A stretch of DNA of 37,401 nt from Bacteroidales bacterium. Its GTDB lineage: Bacteria > Bacteroidota > Bacteroidia > Bacteroidales > UBA932. Made by a program: the position numbers and the translations under genes. Shown here piece after piece: positions 26,209 through 36,253 of the stretch (positions within the stretch are counted from its first letter, which is position 1; each line of letters begins with the position of its first letter). The notes beneath the pieces were generated by a model. That model was not told the origin of the DNA and did no database searches. It saw only the letters and a list, made by a program, of their open reading frames with translations. The stretch covers positions 1 to 37,401 of the forward strand of contig JAFPVJ010000011.1 in assembly GCA_017400135.1 (NCBI GenBank), in the 5' to 3' direction.

Positions 26209-27168
26209 CTACTCCCACTCGATCGTTGCCGGCGGCTTGGGAGAGATGTCGTAGACGACGCGGTTCACGCCATCGACCTGCGCGATGATGTCCGTCGCCA
26301 CCTTCTGCAGGAACTCGAACGGCAGGTTCACCACCTCGGCCGTCACCGCATCCACCGAATTGACCGCCCGCAGCGCCACGACATTGTCGTAAGTCCGGCG
26401 CCCGTCTTTGATGCCCGTGCTGCGGACCGGCAGCAGCACCACTGCCGCCTGCCAGATCTCGTCATACAGGCCCGCTTCCCGCAGGTCATTGATAAACACG
26501 GCATCCGCCTCCTGCAGGATGTGGATGCGCTCGGGGGTCAGCTCCTCCAGGCAGCGCACGCCCAGTCCCGGTCCCGGGAAAGGATGGCGGCCCAGGAAAT
26601 GCTGGTCCAGACCCAGCGCAGCGCCCACCTCGCGCACCTCGTACTTGTAGAGATACTTCAGCGGCTCCACCAGGCCGAAATGCAGGTCCTCCGGCAGACC
26701 GCCCACGTTGTGATGACTCTTGATGCAGCCCTTGTCGGACTTGGACTCCGCGATGTCCGGCCAGATCGTGCCCTGCGCCAGCCATTTGGCATCCTGCACC
26801 TTGCGCGCCTCGTCGGCGAACACGTCGATGAAGGTCTTGCCGATCGCCTTGCGCTTCAGTTCGGGATCCGTGATGCCCTTGCAGGCCGCGAAGAAGCGGT
26901 CCGCGGCGCGCACACCGATTACGTTCAAGCCCATGCCCTCGTAGTGCTTCAAGACATCCTCGAACTCGTTCTTGCGCAGCAGGCCGTGGTCCACGAAGAT
27001 GCAGACCAGCTTCTTGCCGATGGCCTTGTCCACCAGCAGGGCGGTCACCGTCGAATCCACGCCGCCCGACAGGCCGAGTACGACGACGTCGTCGCCCACC
27101 TGGGCCTTGATCTCAGCCACCGCATCCGCGATGAACTGCCGTACGTTCAGTTTTTCTCCGTTGTACAT
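26209..27168 (-). CDS. guaA: GMP synthetase, ATP-pyrophosphatase subunit only
   Basis: This enzyme converts XMP to GMP using ATP. The 319-residue product carries the PP-loop [10 protein letters not shown] (31-40), the NVIGV..ADRFF region, [23 protein letters not shown], and the terminal dimerisation domain ending [12 protein letters not shown]. The start MYNGEK lies 11 bases after the guaB stop, so no room exists for the usual glutaminase domain of about 190 residues. It therefore resembles the two-subunit archaeal-type enzyme and should need a separate glutaminase or free ammonia. It is the second gene of a guaB-guaA operon. Confidence 0.93.
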   Translation of the reverse strand: MYNGEKLNVRQFIADAVAEIKAQVGDDVVVLGLSGGVDSTVTALLVDKAIGKKLVCIFVDHGLLRKNEFEDVLKHYEGMGLNVIGVRAADRFFAACKGITDPELKRKAIGKTFIDVFADEARKVQDAKWLAQGTIWPDIAESKSDKGCIKSHHNVGGLPEDLHFGLVEPLKYLYKYEVREVGAALGLDQHFLGRHPFPGPGLGVRCLEELTPERIHILQEADAVFINDLREAGLYDEIWQAAVVLLPVRSTGIKDGRRTYDNVVALRAVNSVDAVTAEVVNLPFEFLQKVATDIIAQVDGVNRVVYDISPKPPATIEWE

Positions 27169-27179
27169 ATCTCGTAAAA

Positions 27180-28721
<1,542 letters not shown>

Positions 28722-28749
28722 TTATCAACATTTTTTCAAACACACGCGG

Positions 28750-30051
28750 TCAGTCGCAATCCGCCGCCGAGAGCGCTGCCAGGTAGGGGCGCAGCTCGGA
28801 CCATTTGTAATAAGGTCCCTGCCAGGGCTGCAGACGCGTGATGACGACTTCCTTCTCGTTGTACAGGAACTTGACCAGCACATCTCCCTTGCAGTTGCGG
28901 AAGAAAACCATCTGGAGGTTGGTACACATCGGAATCTGCTCGAAGGCATACCAGCCGTGTTCCCATTCTTCGCCGAGATGCCAGGTGTGGTCGTTGCCCG
29001 TCAGGCCAAGGTAAAAGGCCAGCGGCAGGACGCCCCCGTCGTGGCTGAAGCGAAGGTCGGCGGCCTTGGTGCTGCCCTCGCTCAGGGCCTCGTCCGCCTT
29101 TTCCAGGATGTCGGTGACAATGAACTTGCCCACCCGGCGCAGCGCCTCCCCGTTCTCATAGCTGAAACCGTGAGCATTGAGCGTGGCCGCGTTGCGGAAC
29201 ACCCAGTAGTTGAACAGCTCGTCCTCCGTGAAATAGGGATAGATCGGAGGCACCGGCTCGTCCAGGCACTGGTCGGCGACGCAGTGGGCGATGACCTGGA
29301 CCATGAAAGATTCCATATCTCCGTCCGGCACGCACGCTGCGGCCGCCGTGGAGTCCGTGAACATCCGGCGGGCAAAGGCCGATGCATCCGTACGGGCACG
29401 CTTGATCGAGTCCACCTTCGCCATGCTGTTGTCCTCGGGCGGGAAGATGGGATTGCGGCCGCCGTGCGCCACGCGCGTCAGCGCCTCGTCCGTGCGCCCG
29501 TTGGTGTAGTAATGGATGTCGAGCTGCGGCGCCTTGCCTTTCAGGGCCGTGCAGAAGTTCATCATGCTCTGGTTGCAGCGCACGACGGTACTGGAGACCG
29601 CCAGCACGTCGCGGCGGCCCTTCTGCCGGAAGATGCGGGGGTATCGCCCGTACAGGCGTTCGGCCACGCCCTGGTGCTCCCGGCTCCCGACCTGGGTCAG
29701 GTAGCCCGCCATGTCCTCGTGGACCACCTGCATCGTGTCGACGATGTGCATCACGATGCGGCCGGTGTCGGTCAACAGGCCCTTGCTTTCGAGCTCCCTG
29801 AAGGCAGCCATCGTCGGGCCAAAGGGCCTCGAAGAGGTGTGATACCGGCTGCCGTGCCGGCCGAAATGGCTGACATAGAAGGGCTTGTAGCCGGCGGGAG
29901 GGGGCGTGTCCCGGATGACGGGCACCTCATAGACGTGCTGCTGGCAGGCGATACGGGTCGGATCCTCCCGGATCAGTTCCCGGGCGGTCTGCGCCCGGAG
30001 CGGAAGAAGGCCCAGGCAGGCCGAGAGCAGCAGGAAAAAGGTTTTATTCAT
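28750..30051 (-). CDS. Exported histidine acid phosphatase (phytase/MINPP-like superfamily)
   Basis: The 433-residue product has a signal peptide (MNKTFFLLLSACLGLLPLRAQ). The phosphohistidine motif is RHGSRYHTS (Arg65, His66, Arg69), and the distal proton donor region reads FSHDGGVLPLAF, the HD form found in branch-2 histidine phosphatases. Between them lies the alpha-helical cap typical of phytases and glucose-1-phosphatases. It probably hydrolyses phosphomonoesters in the periplasm; inositol phosphates are a candidate by family only. Its start overlaps the htpG stop by eight bases (ATGAATAA). Confidence 0.83.
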   Translation of the reverse strand: MNKTFFLLLSACLGLLPLRAQTARELIREDPTRIACQQHVYEVPVIRDTPPPAGYKPFYVSHFGRHGSRYHTSSRPFGPTMAAFRELESKGLLTDTGRIVMHIVDTMQVVHEDMAGYLTQVGSREHQGVAERLYGRYPRIFRQKGRRDVLAVSSTVVRCNQSMMNFCTALKGKAPQLDIHYYTNGRTDEALTRVAHGGRNPIFPPEDNSMAKVDSIKRARTDASAFARRMFTDSTAAAACVPDGDMESFMVQVIAHCVADQCLDEPVPPIYPYFTEDELFNYWVFRNAATLNAHGFSYENGEALRRVGKFIVTDILEKADEALSEGSTKAADLRFSHDGGVLPLAFYLGLTGNDHTWHLGEEWEHGWYAFEQIPMCTNLQMVFFRNCKGDVLVKFLYNEKEVVITRLQPWQGPYYKWSELRPYLAALSAADCD

Positions 30052-31933
30052 TGTTCAAAAGCTGTTGGCTGCGGGTGATGAAGTCGCTCAGCGCCTTGCC
30101 CTTGAGCATGCCGTTGCCGAGCAGGGCGAGGTCGGTCACCTGCTTCAGCAGGTCGTTGCCCTTTGCGAAATCCTCGACGCTGCCGCCGTCCGCCTTGTGG
30201 GCCTCCCAGATCCGGTGGATCAGGGGGTTCTCCATGTTGACGATGATGTTGTAGGCCTCGGGCATCTGGCCGTAGAAGTTCATCCCGCCGCCGAGCACGC
30301 TCATCTCGCGGTAGCGGCGCAGGAATTCGCTCTGGGTGATCAGGACGGGCGCCTTGTCCTCGCCGAGGTTCTGGGCCTCGACGATGTAGTCGTTGCCTTC
30401 CGGCAGGACGGCCTTGAAGATGTCGCTGAGCGCCTTGCTGTCGTCCTCGGACATCTCGGGCTTGACGGCTTCCTCCTTGGGAATCAGGTTCTTGATGCTG
30501 TCGGAATCGACGCGCGCGAAGCGGACGTTCTCCATCTTCTGCTCCAGCAGGTTGACGAAGTGCGAATCCAGCTCGCAGTCCAGCAGCAGGACGTTGTAGC
30601 CCATGTTCTTGGCCTGCTCGATGTAGGCGTACTGCTTCTCGACGTCGGTGGCATAGAGCAGGACGACCTTCTTGTCCTTGTCGGTCTGCTGCGGCTCCAC
30701 GGCCGTCTTGTACTCGTCCAGGCTGAAATGCTTGCCGTCGGTGTTCTTGAGCAGGGCGAACTTGAGCGCCCGCTCGCAGAACTTCTCCTCCGTCAGCATG
30801 CCGTACTCGATGAAGAGCTTGATGTTGTCCCACTTCTCCTCGAGCTGCTGCCGCTCCGTCTTGAAAATGTCCTCCAGGCGGTCGGCGACCTTCTTGGTGA
30901 TGTAGGTGCTGATCTTCTTCACGTTGGCGTCGCTCTGGAGATAGCTGCGGCTGACGTTCAGCGGGATGTCCGGCGAATCGATGACGCCGTGCAGCAGCGT
31001 CAGGAAATCCGGGACGATGTTGTCCACGTGGTCCGTGACGAACATCTGGTTGCAGTAGAGCTGTATCTTGTTCTTCTGGATCGCCATCCGCTCCTTGATC
31101 TTCGGGAAATAGAGAATGCCCGTGAGCGTGAAAGGATAATCCACGTTCAGGTGGATGTGGAACATCGGATCCTCTTCGCCCGGATAGAGGGCGCGGTAGA
31201 ACTTCAGGTAATCCTCATCCTTGAGGTCGGAAGGCGTGCGCGCCCAGAGCGGCTCTATGACGTTGATGACATTGTCCTCGTCGGTCTCCACGTTCTTGCC
31301 GTCCTTCCATTCCTGCTTCTTGCCGAAGACGATGGGGACGGGCATGAACTTGCAGTATTTGTGGAGCAGGGAGCTAATCCTGCCCTTCTGGGCGAATTCC
31401 TCGGAGTCGTCGTCGAGGTGGAGGGTGATGACCGTGCCGCGGTCCGCCTTCTTGCAGGCCTTCATCGTGTACTCCGGCGAGCCGTCGCAGCTCCAGATGA
31501 CCGGGGTGGCGCCTTCCTTCCAGGAAAGGGTCTCGATCGTGACCTTCTTCGCGACCATGAAGGCGGAATAGAATCCCAGGCCGAAATGGCCGATGATGCT
31601 GCCGATCTGGTCCTTGTACTTCTCCAGGAACTCTCCGGCCGAGGAGAAGGCGATCTGGTTGATGTATTTATCCACTTCCTCTTCCGTCATGCCGACACCG
31701 TTGTCGACAACCTTGAGGATCTTTTTCTTTTCGTCCAGTTCGATGTGGACCTTCAGCTCCCCCAGCTCGCCCTTGAAGTCGCCGCTCGAGGCGAGGGCTT
31801 TCAGCTTCTGAGTGGCATCGACCGCATTGGCGACCAGCTCGCGGAGGAAGATCTCGTGGTCCGAATACAGGAATTGCTTGATGACCGGGAAGATATTCTC
31901 GGTGGTTACTCCTATCTTACCTTTGTTTTCCAT
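30044..31933 (-). CDS. htpG: Chaperone HtpG (Hsp90)
   Basis: This cytoplasmic ATP-dependent chaperone has 629 residues, N-terminal GHKL elements LRELVANAVDATQKL, DNGVGMT, and HFGLGFYSAFMVA, a middle domain with the client/ATP-sensing Arg region NVSRSYLQ, and the C-terminal dimerisation domain. The usual N-box NASDA reads NAVDA here. It is the promoter-proximal gene of a two-gene unit whose second member, an exported phosphatase, overlaps it by eight bases. A 9-bp hairpin lies 22 bases upstream of its ATG. Confidence 0.96.
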   Translation of the reverse strand: MENKGKIGVTTENIFPVIKQFLYSDHEIFLRELVANAVDATQKLKALASSGDFKGELGELKVHIELDEKKKILKVVDNGVGMTEEEVDKYINQIAFSSAGEFLEKYKDQIGSIIGHFGLGFYSAFMVAKKVTIETLSWKEGATPVIWSCDGSPEYTMKACKKADRGTVITLHLDDDSEEFAQKGRISSLLHKYCKFMPVPIVFGKKQEWKDGKNVETDEDNVINVIEPLWARTPSDLKDEDYLKFYRALYPGEEDPMFHIHLNVDYPFTLTGILYFPKIKERMAIQKNKIQLYCNQMFVTDHVDNIVPDFLTLLHGVIDSPDIPLNVSRSYLQSDANVKKISTYITKKVADRLEDIFKTERQQLEEKWDNIKLFIEYGMLTEEKFCERALKFALLKNTDGKHFSLDEYKTAVEPQQTDKDKKVVLLYATDVEKQYAYIEQAKNMGYNVLLLDCELDSHFVNLLEQKMENVRFARVDSDSIKNLIPKEEAVKPEMSEDDSKALSDIFKAVLPEGNDYIVEAQNLGEDKAPVLITQSEFLRRYREMSVLGGGMNFYGQMPEAYNIIVNMENPLIHRIWEAHKADGGSVEDFAKGNDLLKQVTDLALLGNGMLKGKALSDFITRSQQLLNNE

Positions 31934-31954
31934 AATGCTGACAATTTACAAATA

Positions 31955-31980
31955 TCGAGGCGCCTTTGCAAGCGCCTCGA
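31955..31980. promoter_or_regulatory. 9-bp inverted repeat upstream of htpG
   Basis: TCGAGGCGC (31955-31963), loop of eight bases, GCGCCTCGA (31972-31980), perfect. On the minus strand it is followed at once by GATATTTG (31949-31956), close to a -7 box, then the htpG ATG. It could be an operator, or the terminator of the acyl-CoA ligase gene upstream, though no clean T tract follows. The arm sequence is not CIRCE. Confidence 0.5.
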
Positions 31981-32030
31981 CATACTTTTCAATTTATGTT
32001 CCACTGGCAGTTTTCCGCCAATTTGTCAGT

Positions 32031-33677
32031 CTATTTATAGAGGAAGCGCTTGATGCTCATCTTCGGGGTCTTCTCGAAGGGGACGAGGACGACCTCGACC
32101 TTGGCGATCTGGCTGTAGTTCGGGAGCTTGCGGTTGGCTCCGACGCGCACCTTTTCGGGGATGTCGGCGACCGCCTCGTCGTCCAGATTGTCACGCTTGA
32201 TGGCGTCCTTGTCGAGATAGACCAGGGCCACGATCTTGCCGGCGCGGTCCACGACCACGCTCTCGGAGACGTAGGGCTGGTTGTTGATGATGGCCTCGAG
32301 CTCCTCGGGATAGACGTTCTGGCCGTTGGCGCTCAGGATCATGCTCTTCGAACGGCCCTTGATGAAGATGTTGCCTTCCTTGTCGATGATACCAAGGTCG
32401 CCGGTGCGCAGCCAGCCGTCCTCCGTAAAGGCGTTGGCGGAAGCCTCGGGATTCTTGTAGTAACCGATGGTGATGTTCTCACCCCGGGCTTGGATCTCAC
32501 CAGCAATGTGCTCGGGATCCTCGGAATCGATGCGGACCTCGGCGACGTCCACCGCCTTGCCGCAGGATCCGGCCACATACTTGGTCCAGTGCTCGTAAGC
32601 GAGCAGCGGGCAGGCCTCGGTCATGCCATATCCGACGAGATAAGGGAACTTGATGCGCTTGAAGAGCTTCTCCACTTCGGGATTGAGGGCCGCGCCGCCC
32701 ATGATGAACTCCTGGACTTCGCCGCCGAAAGCGGAGACGAGACCGTCCTTCACCTTCTTGTAGATGATGCCGTTAAGACCGGGGATCTTCGTCAGGAACT
32801 TGACCGCAGGCTTGTCGAGGGTGGGCTTGACCTTGCTCTTGTAGATCTTTTCCATCACGAGCGGAACGGTGATGAGGAGGTAAGGCTTCACCTCGGCGAA
32901 GGCGCTCATCAGGGCCGCGGGAGTCGGGGCCTTGCCCAGCCAGTAGATGGAAGTGCCGTTGCAGAGCGGATAGATGAACTCGATCACCAGGCCGTACATG
33001 TGGGCCATGGGAAGCATGGAAACCATCCTTTCCCCGGCCGCCACATGGCGCTGGCTGTAATCCACGTTGGCGCTGAAGTTCCGGTAGGTGAGCATGACGC
33101 CCTTGGGGTCGCCGGTCGAGCCGGAGGTATAGCTGATGGTGGAAAGGTCATCCCAGTTGTCGGTGGGGAAAGCCACATTCTCGGGGCCGTAACCGTTGGG
33201 CCATTTCTCCGCGAAAAGGGTCTCCATGGTCTCGTAGGTGGCCTTGACCTGCTCGTCGGCCGCCCAGAGGCAGCTCCAGTCATCCACGTTGATGACGAGA
33301 CGGATGTTGGGCATCCGGGCGATGTCCATGTTCTTCCACTTCGCGGCATTGGTGAAGAGAGCGATGCTGTCGGAGTGGTTCACGAGGAAGGAGGCGTTCT
33401 CCGGCGTGAAATCAGCAAGCAGGGGGACAATCACCGTCTCGTAGGTGTTGACCGCCATATAGACCATGCCCCAGCGGGCGCCGTTGGCCGCATAGAGGGC
33501 GATCTTTTCGCCTTTCTTGAAGCCGAGGGCCTTGAAGACCAGGTGGAATTTCTCGATTTGGACGGCCATCTGGCCGAAGGAATAGGATTCGCCGCCGATG
33601 GTGTTGAGGGCGACCTTGTCCCAGTATTTTTTTGTGGCGTTCTGGAGTCTCTCCAGATAGTGAGGATATGTTTCCAT
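32031..33677 (-). CDS. fadD: Long-chain acyl-CoA ligase / AMP-binding synthetase
   Basis: This is a 548-residue ANL-superfamily enzyme. It has the AMP-binding P-loop SYTSGSTGDPKGVM near residue 190, the adenine motif VGYGMTEACPLL, the hinge TGDLGIIDKEGNIFIKGRSK and the catalytic Lys in the terminal KTPKMSIKRFL. It activates a carboxylate, most likely a fatty acid, as acyl-AMP and then acyl-CoA. In Bacteroidales such proteins are annotated long-chain fatty-acid-CoA ligase; the chain length is not deducible. The start METYPHYLERLQ follows a good promoter at 33704-33735. The htpG gene lies downstream, separated by 97 bases and a hairpin. Confidence 0.88.
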   Translation of the reverse strand: METYPHYLERLQNATKKYWDKVALNTIGGESYSFGQMAVQIEKFHLVFKALGFKKGEKIALYAANGARWGMVYMAVNTYETVIVPLLADFTPENASFLVNHSDSIALFTNAAKWKNMDIARMPNIRLVINVDDWSCLWAADEQVKATYETMETLFAEKWPNGYGPENVAFPTDNWDDLSTISYTSGSTGDPKGVMLTYRNFSANVDYSQRHVAAGERMVSMLPMAHMYGLVIEFIYPLCNGTSIYWLGKAPTPAALMSAFAEVKPYLLITVPLVMEKIYKSKVKPTLDKPAVKFLTKIPGLNGIIYKKVKDGLVSAFGGEVQEFIMGGAALNPEVEKLFKRIKFPYLVGYGMTEACPLLAYEHWTKYVAGSCGKAVDVAEVRIDSEDPEHIAGEIQARGENITIGYYKNPEASANAFTEDGWLRTGDLGIIDKEGNIFIKGRSKSMILSANGQNVYPEELEAIINNQPYVSESVVVDRAGKIVALVYLDKDAIKRDNLDDEAVADIPEKVRVGANRKLPNYSQIAKVEVVLVPFEKTPKMSIKRFLYK

Positions 33678-33703
33678 TTGCTAAGTTTTGATTTGAACGG
33701 TGG

Positions 33704-33735
33704 CAAAAATAACGGGAGGGGGATTTTTTTACAAG
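33704..33735 (-). promoter_or_regulatory. Predicted promoter of the acyl-CoA ligase gene
   Basis: On the minus strand, CTTG (33732-33735), a 20-base spacer and TATTTTTG (33704-33711), 26 bases before the ATG. Confidence 0.6.
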
Positions 33736-33804
33736 GCGCTTCGCGCGTATGTGGCGAATTATTCCGATATTTGTGGTGGAAAACATTTATTTGGGGCGAA
33801 AATT

Positions 33805-34644
33805 ATGGCGCACAAACCCATCATAGCGCTGGTCTATGACTTCGACGGGACCCTGTCTCCCGGCAACATGCAGGAGTTCGGATTCATCCAGACCATCGGC
33901 AAGACGCCGGAAGAGTTCTGGAAGATGAGCGACAACATCGCGATCGGCCAGGACGCGAGCAACGTGCTCGCCTACATGAAACTGATGTTCGACGAGGCGC
34001 GCAAGGCCGGCATCCGGCTCAACCGCGAGGAGTTCCGCAAGTTCGGAGCGCACATCCGTCTGTTCGAAGGCGTGAAGGAATGGTTCTCCCTGGTCAACGC
34101 TTACGGCGCGGCCAAGGGCGTCCGCATCGAGCATTACATCAATTCCTCGGGGCTCAAGGAGATCATCGAGGGGTGCCCTATCGCCCACGAATTCAAGCAC
34201 ATCTTCGCCGGGACCTTCATCTACAATGCGGACGGCGAGGCCGAGTGGCCCGGCATCGCGGTGGACTTCACCGCCAAGACGCAGTTCCTTTTCAAGATCA
34301 GCAAGGGCATCTTCTCCTCCCGCGACAACAAGCGTGTCAACGACAGCATCGCGGACGACCAGAAGCGCATCCCTTTCCCGCACATGATCTATTTCGGCGA
34401 CGGGCAGACCGACGTCCCCTGCATGAAGATCGTCAACATGTTCGGTGGCAATTCAGTGGCCGTATACAACCCGCACGACGAGGTCGGCCGGGAGGTGGCC
34501 GCCAAGCTGAAACGCCAGGGGCGGGTCAATTTCGTAACGCCGGCGGTCTACACGAAGGACAGCCGCACCTTCCACGTGGTGTGCGCCATCATCGATAAGA
34601 TTAAAGCTGAGTGCGACCTGCAGCGCCTGTCGGCGAAGATGTAA
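33805..34644 (+). CDS. HAD-superfamily hydrolase
   Basis: The 279-residue product starts MAHKPIIALVYDFDGTLSPG, giving motif I DxDGT with nucleophile Asp12 and acid/base Asp14. Motif II Ser lies in INSSGLKE, and motif IV is YFGDGQTDVPC. A cap of about 80 residues sits between motifs I and II. It is probably a cytoplasmic phosphatase similar in outline to phosphoserine-phosphatase-type HADs; the substrate is unknown. The ATG at 33805 is chosen because motif I follows in the usual place; 35 upstream codons in frame are poorly protein-like. GATATTTG at 33766-33773 may be an imperfect -7 box. Confidence 0.85.
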   Translation: MAHKPIIALVYDFDGTLSPGNMQEFGFIQTIGKTPEEFWKMSDNIAIGQDASNVLAYMKLMFDEARKAGIRLNREEFRKFGAHIRLFEGVKEWFSLVNAYGAAKGVRIEHYINSSGLKEIIEGCPIAHEFKHIFAGTFIYNADGEAEWPGIAVDFTAKTQFLFKISKGIFSSRDNKRVNDSIADDQKRIPFPHMIYFGDGQTDVPCMKIVNMFGGNSVAVYNPHDEVGREVAAKLKRQGRVNFVTPAVYTKDSRTFHVVCAIIDKIKAECDLQRLSAKM

Positions 34645-34675
34645 GGGCGCCGGGGGCGCATGAATGGGGTCACGA

Positions 34676-34701
34676 GGTGCAATATAAGCCTGTTTTGCAC
34701 C
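34676..34701. repeat. Short inverted repeat between HAD and folE genes
   Basis: GGTGCAA (34676-34682), 12-base loop, TTGCACC (34695-34701), ending next to the folE stop. The stem motif GGTGCA also borders the loop of the long inverted repeat at 26122-26198. It may act as a terminator or belong to a dispersed repeat family. Confidence 0.6.
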
Positions 34702-34702
34702 C

Positions 34703-35290
34703 CTACCTAATCAGATTGAGGAATTCGTTGCGCGTGCGCGGATCCTTCAGGAATACGCCCGAGAAAGCGGATGTCGTCGTGACGGCATTCGCTTTTTCTA
34801 CGCCGCGGAGCTGCATGCAGGTGTGGTTGGCCTCGATGACGACGGCCACGCCGAGAGGCTGCAGGGCCTCCTGGATGCAGTCGCGGATCTGCACGGTCAG
34901 CCGCTCCTGGACCTGGAGCCGGCGGGCGTAGGTTTCCACGACGCGGGCGATCTTGCTCAGGCCGGTGATCTTGCCGTTGGGGATGTAGGCGACGTGGGCC
35001 TTGCCGATGAACGGCAGCAGATGATGCTCGCAGGTGCTGTAGAGCTCGATGTCCTTGACCAGGACCATCTGCTGGTACTCCTCGTCGAACATGGCGGACC
35101 GGATGATCTGCAGTCCGTCCTCGCCATAGCCCTTGGTCAGATATTGGAGGGACTTGGCGACGCGCTCGGGAGTCTTGAGGAGACCCTCGCGGTTTTCGTC
35201 CTCTCCCAGCAGGCGGAGGATTTCCTTCACATGGACCGCAATCTGCTCTGTCACAGGGACTTCGTAACTATCATTCTTTTTGTATGACAT
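34703..35290 (-). CDS. folE: GTP cyclohydrolase I
   Basis: This enzyme opens GTP to dihydroneopterin triphosphate, the first step of folate synthesis. The 195-residue product has zinc ligands Cys87 and His90 in [10 protein letters not shown] and Cys158 in NHTCMQLRG, plus the [23 protein letters not shown] helix region characteristic of FolE-I. The start [10 protein letters not shown] is the last plausible Met before the conserved domain. A minus-strand TATTTTTG lies at 35312-35319. It converges with the HAD gene and diverges from the DUF2795 gene. Confidence 0.96.
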   Translation of the reverse strand: MSYKKNDSYEVPVTEQIAVHVKEILRLLGEDENREGLLKTPERVAKSLQYLTKGYGEDGLQIIRSAMFDEEYQQMVLVKDIELYSTCEHHLLPFIGKAHVAYIPNGKITGLSKIARVVETYARRLQVQERLTVQIRDCIQEALQPLGVAVVIEANHTCMQLRGVEKANAVTTTSAFSGVFLKDPRTRNEFLNLIR

Positions 35291-35311
35291 GGCGTTTCGA
35301 CGATTATATTG

Positions 35312-35319
35312 CAAAAATA
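35312..35319 (-). promoter_or_regulatory. Predicted -7 box of folE
   Basis: Minus-strand TATTTTTG, 22 bases before the folE ATG. No -33 TTTG at the normal distance. Confidence 0.45.
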
Positions 35320-35351
35320 GATAAAAATCATTTTTGTTTTGATTTTTTGTA

Positions 35352-35359
35352 TATCTTTG
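35352..35359 (+). promoter_or_regulatory. Predicted -7 box of the DUF2795 gene
   Basis: TATCTTTG on the plus strand, 58 bases before the ATG at 35417. TTTG at 35333-35336 is 15 bases upstream, closer than ideal. Confidence 0.5.
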
Positions 35360-35416
35360 CGGCGAAAAAGAGGGGGTATCCCCCTGCGATTGTTGAACCA
35401 CTTAATTGTTTTGAAT

Positions 35417-35638
35417 ATGTATTGGACACTCGAACTTGCCAGCAGCCTGGACGACGCTCCGTGGCCGGCAACCAAAGAAGAATTGATAGACTATGCCAAC
35501 CGTTCCGGCGCTCCGGAAGAAGTCATCGAGAACCTCCAGGAGCTCGAGGAAGACAACGAGATCTACGAGAGCATCGAGGACATCTGGCCCGACTACCCTT
35601 CCAAGGACGACTTTTTCTGGAACGAGGAAGAATATTAA
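35417..35638 (+). CDS. DUF2795 family small protein
   Basis: This 73-residue cytoplasmic protein starts MYWTLELASSLDDAPWPATK and ends FFWNEEEY. It matches the very conserved Bacteroidetes DUF2795 form (ELIDYANRSGAPEEVIENLQ, EDIWPDYPSKDDF). Its function is unknown. The upstream in-frame extension of 26 codons is not conserved-looking and overlaps the promoter. Base composition is host-like, unlike everything downstream. Its last 16 coding bases recur at 37032-37047, suggesting that the gene's 3' end is an integration site. Confidence 0.9.
   Translation: MYWTLELASSLDDAPWPATKEELIDYANRSGAPEEVIENLQELEEDNEIYESIEDIWPDYPSKDDFFWNEEEY
35621..35636 (+). repeat. Direct repeat copy 1 (att-like), inside the 3' end of the DUF2795 gene
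   Basis: AACGAGGAAGAATATT, encoding the final NEEEY and the first base of TAA. An identical 16-mer lies at 37032-37047, 1,411 bases downstream. Confidence 0.85.
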
Positions 35639-35679
35639 GAAATTTCTGTTTGTAATCGCTTGATTATCAATAGATTATG

Positions 35680-35709
35680 AAAAAGCCAGGGATAGTACCT
35701 GGCTTTTTT
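35680..35709 (+). terminator. Rho-independent terminator after the DUF2795 gene
   Basis: AAAAAGCCAGG, loop GATAGTA, CCTGGCTTTTTT: an 11-bp stem with a T tract. It begins 59 bases after the start of the 16-base repeat. A diverged counterpart stands at the same relative place after the second repeat copy. Confidence 0.88.
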
Positions 35710-35722
35710 ACTTCCCCAAAAC

Positions 35723-35773
35723 ATAGCCCAAAATGCCTATTTTCACCCCCTCACTACCCCTGGGGCTATCCCA
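35723..35773. repeat. Cassette-boundary repeat, copy 1
   Basis: Right half ACTACCCCTGGGGCTATCCC (35753-35772) matches the boundary repeats at 36310 and 36948. A left arm ATAGCCC (35723-35729) is complementary to GGGCTAT (35763-35769), so the site can fold. It lies upstream of the barstar-like gene. Confidence 0.65.
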
Positions 35774-35840
35774 AATCTTTCATTTTCATCCTAAAAAGGT
35801 AATAGTTCGTTGAAAAGAGGAGGAATAGTAAATATATGGT

Positions 35841-35848
35841 TATCTTTG
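35841..35848 (+). promoter_or_regulatory. Predicted -7 box of the barstar-like gene
   Basis: TATCTTTG, 26 bases before the ATG at 35875. The upstream GAGGAATAGTAAA (35820-35832) is repeated before the third cassette gene (37150-37162). Confidence 0.5.
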
Positions 35849-35874
35849 TATGACTGTTATTCATTGACTCAATA

Positions 35875-36249
35875 ATGAATTGTAAAACTATTCAGATTGA
35901 TTGTAAAGGTTTCAAAGAAAAAGACCTTCATTTTGTATTCAAGGAAAAGCTGGGATTCCCAGATTTCTATGGAATGAATTGGGATGCTTTGATAGATTGT
36001 TTATCTTACCTCCGTGAACCCGAGGCAGAGATGACAAAAGTATCCCTGGAAGAAGATGAGGTGCTTTTGATATACTGCAATGATTTGTCTAAAGCCAAGT
36101 TCAATTCAAATGACTTGGTTGATATTATTGAATGGGTGAATGCACGAGGACTTGCCTGGTTTAACAAACCATTTGTTACCTTGTGCCCAGTCGAGTCAAA
36201 CATCCTTTCTATTGAGAAGGCTCGTATTGAGAAACAACAATTCAAATAA
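35875..36249 (+). CDS. Barstar-like ribonuclease inhibitor (probable immunity protein)
   Basis: The 124-residue acidic protein contains the barstar-family core: a helix with KEKLGFPDFYGMNWDALIDC (residues 24-43), then a strand VLLIYCNDL and an amphipathic helix. In barstar the FYGxNxDALWDxL helix plugs the barnase active site. It should bind and neutralise a barnase-like RNase toxin. No RNase gene lies beside it, so it looks like an orphan immunity gene. The coding sequence is AT-rich (about 27 percent GC in one 60-base stretch I counted), far below the folE side, implying horizontal gain. A boundary repeat lies on each side. Confidence 0.82.
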   Translation: MNCKTIQIDCKGFKEKDLHFVFKEKLGFPDFYGMNWDALIDCLSYLREPEAEMTKVSLEEDEVLLIYCNDLSKAKFNSNDLVDIIEWVNARGLAWFNKPFVTLCPVESNILSIEKARIEKQQFK

Positions 36250-36253
36250 TAAC

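Noticed and set aside
31955-31980. CIRCE heat-shock operator before htpG
   Set aside because: Arm length and spacing are similar but the bases do not match TTAGCACTC/GAGTGCTAA.
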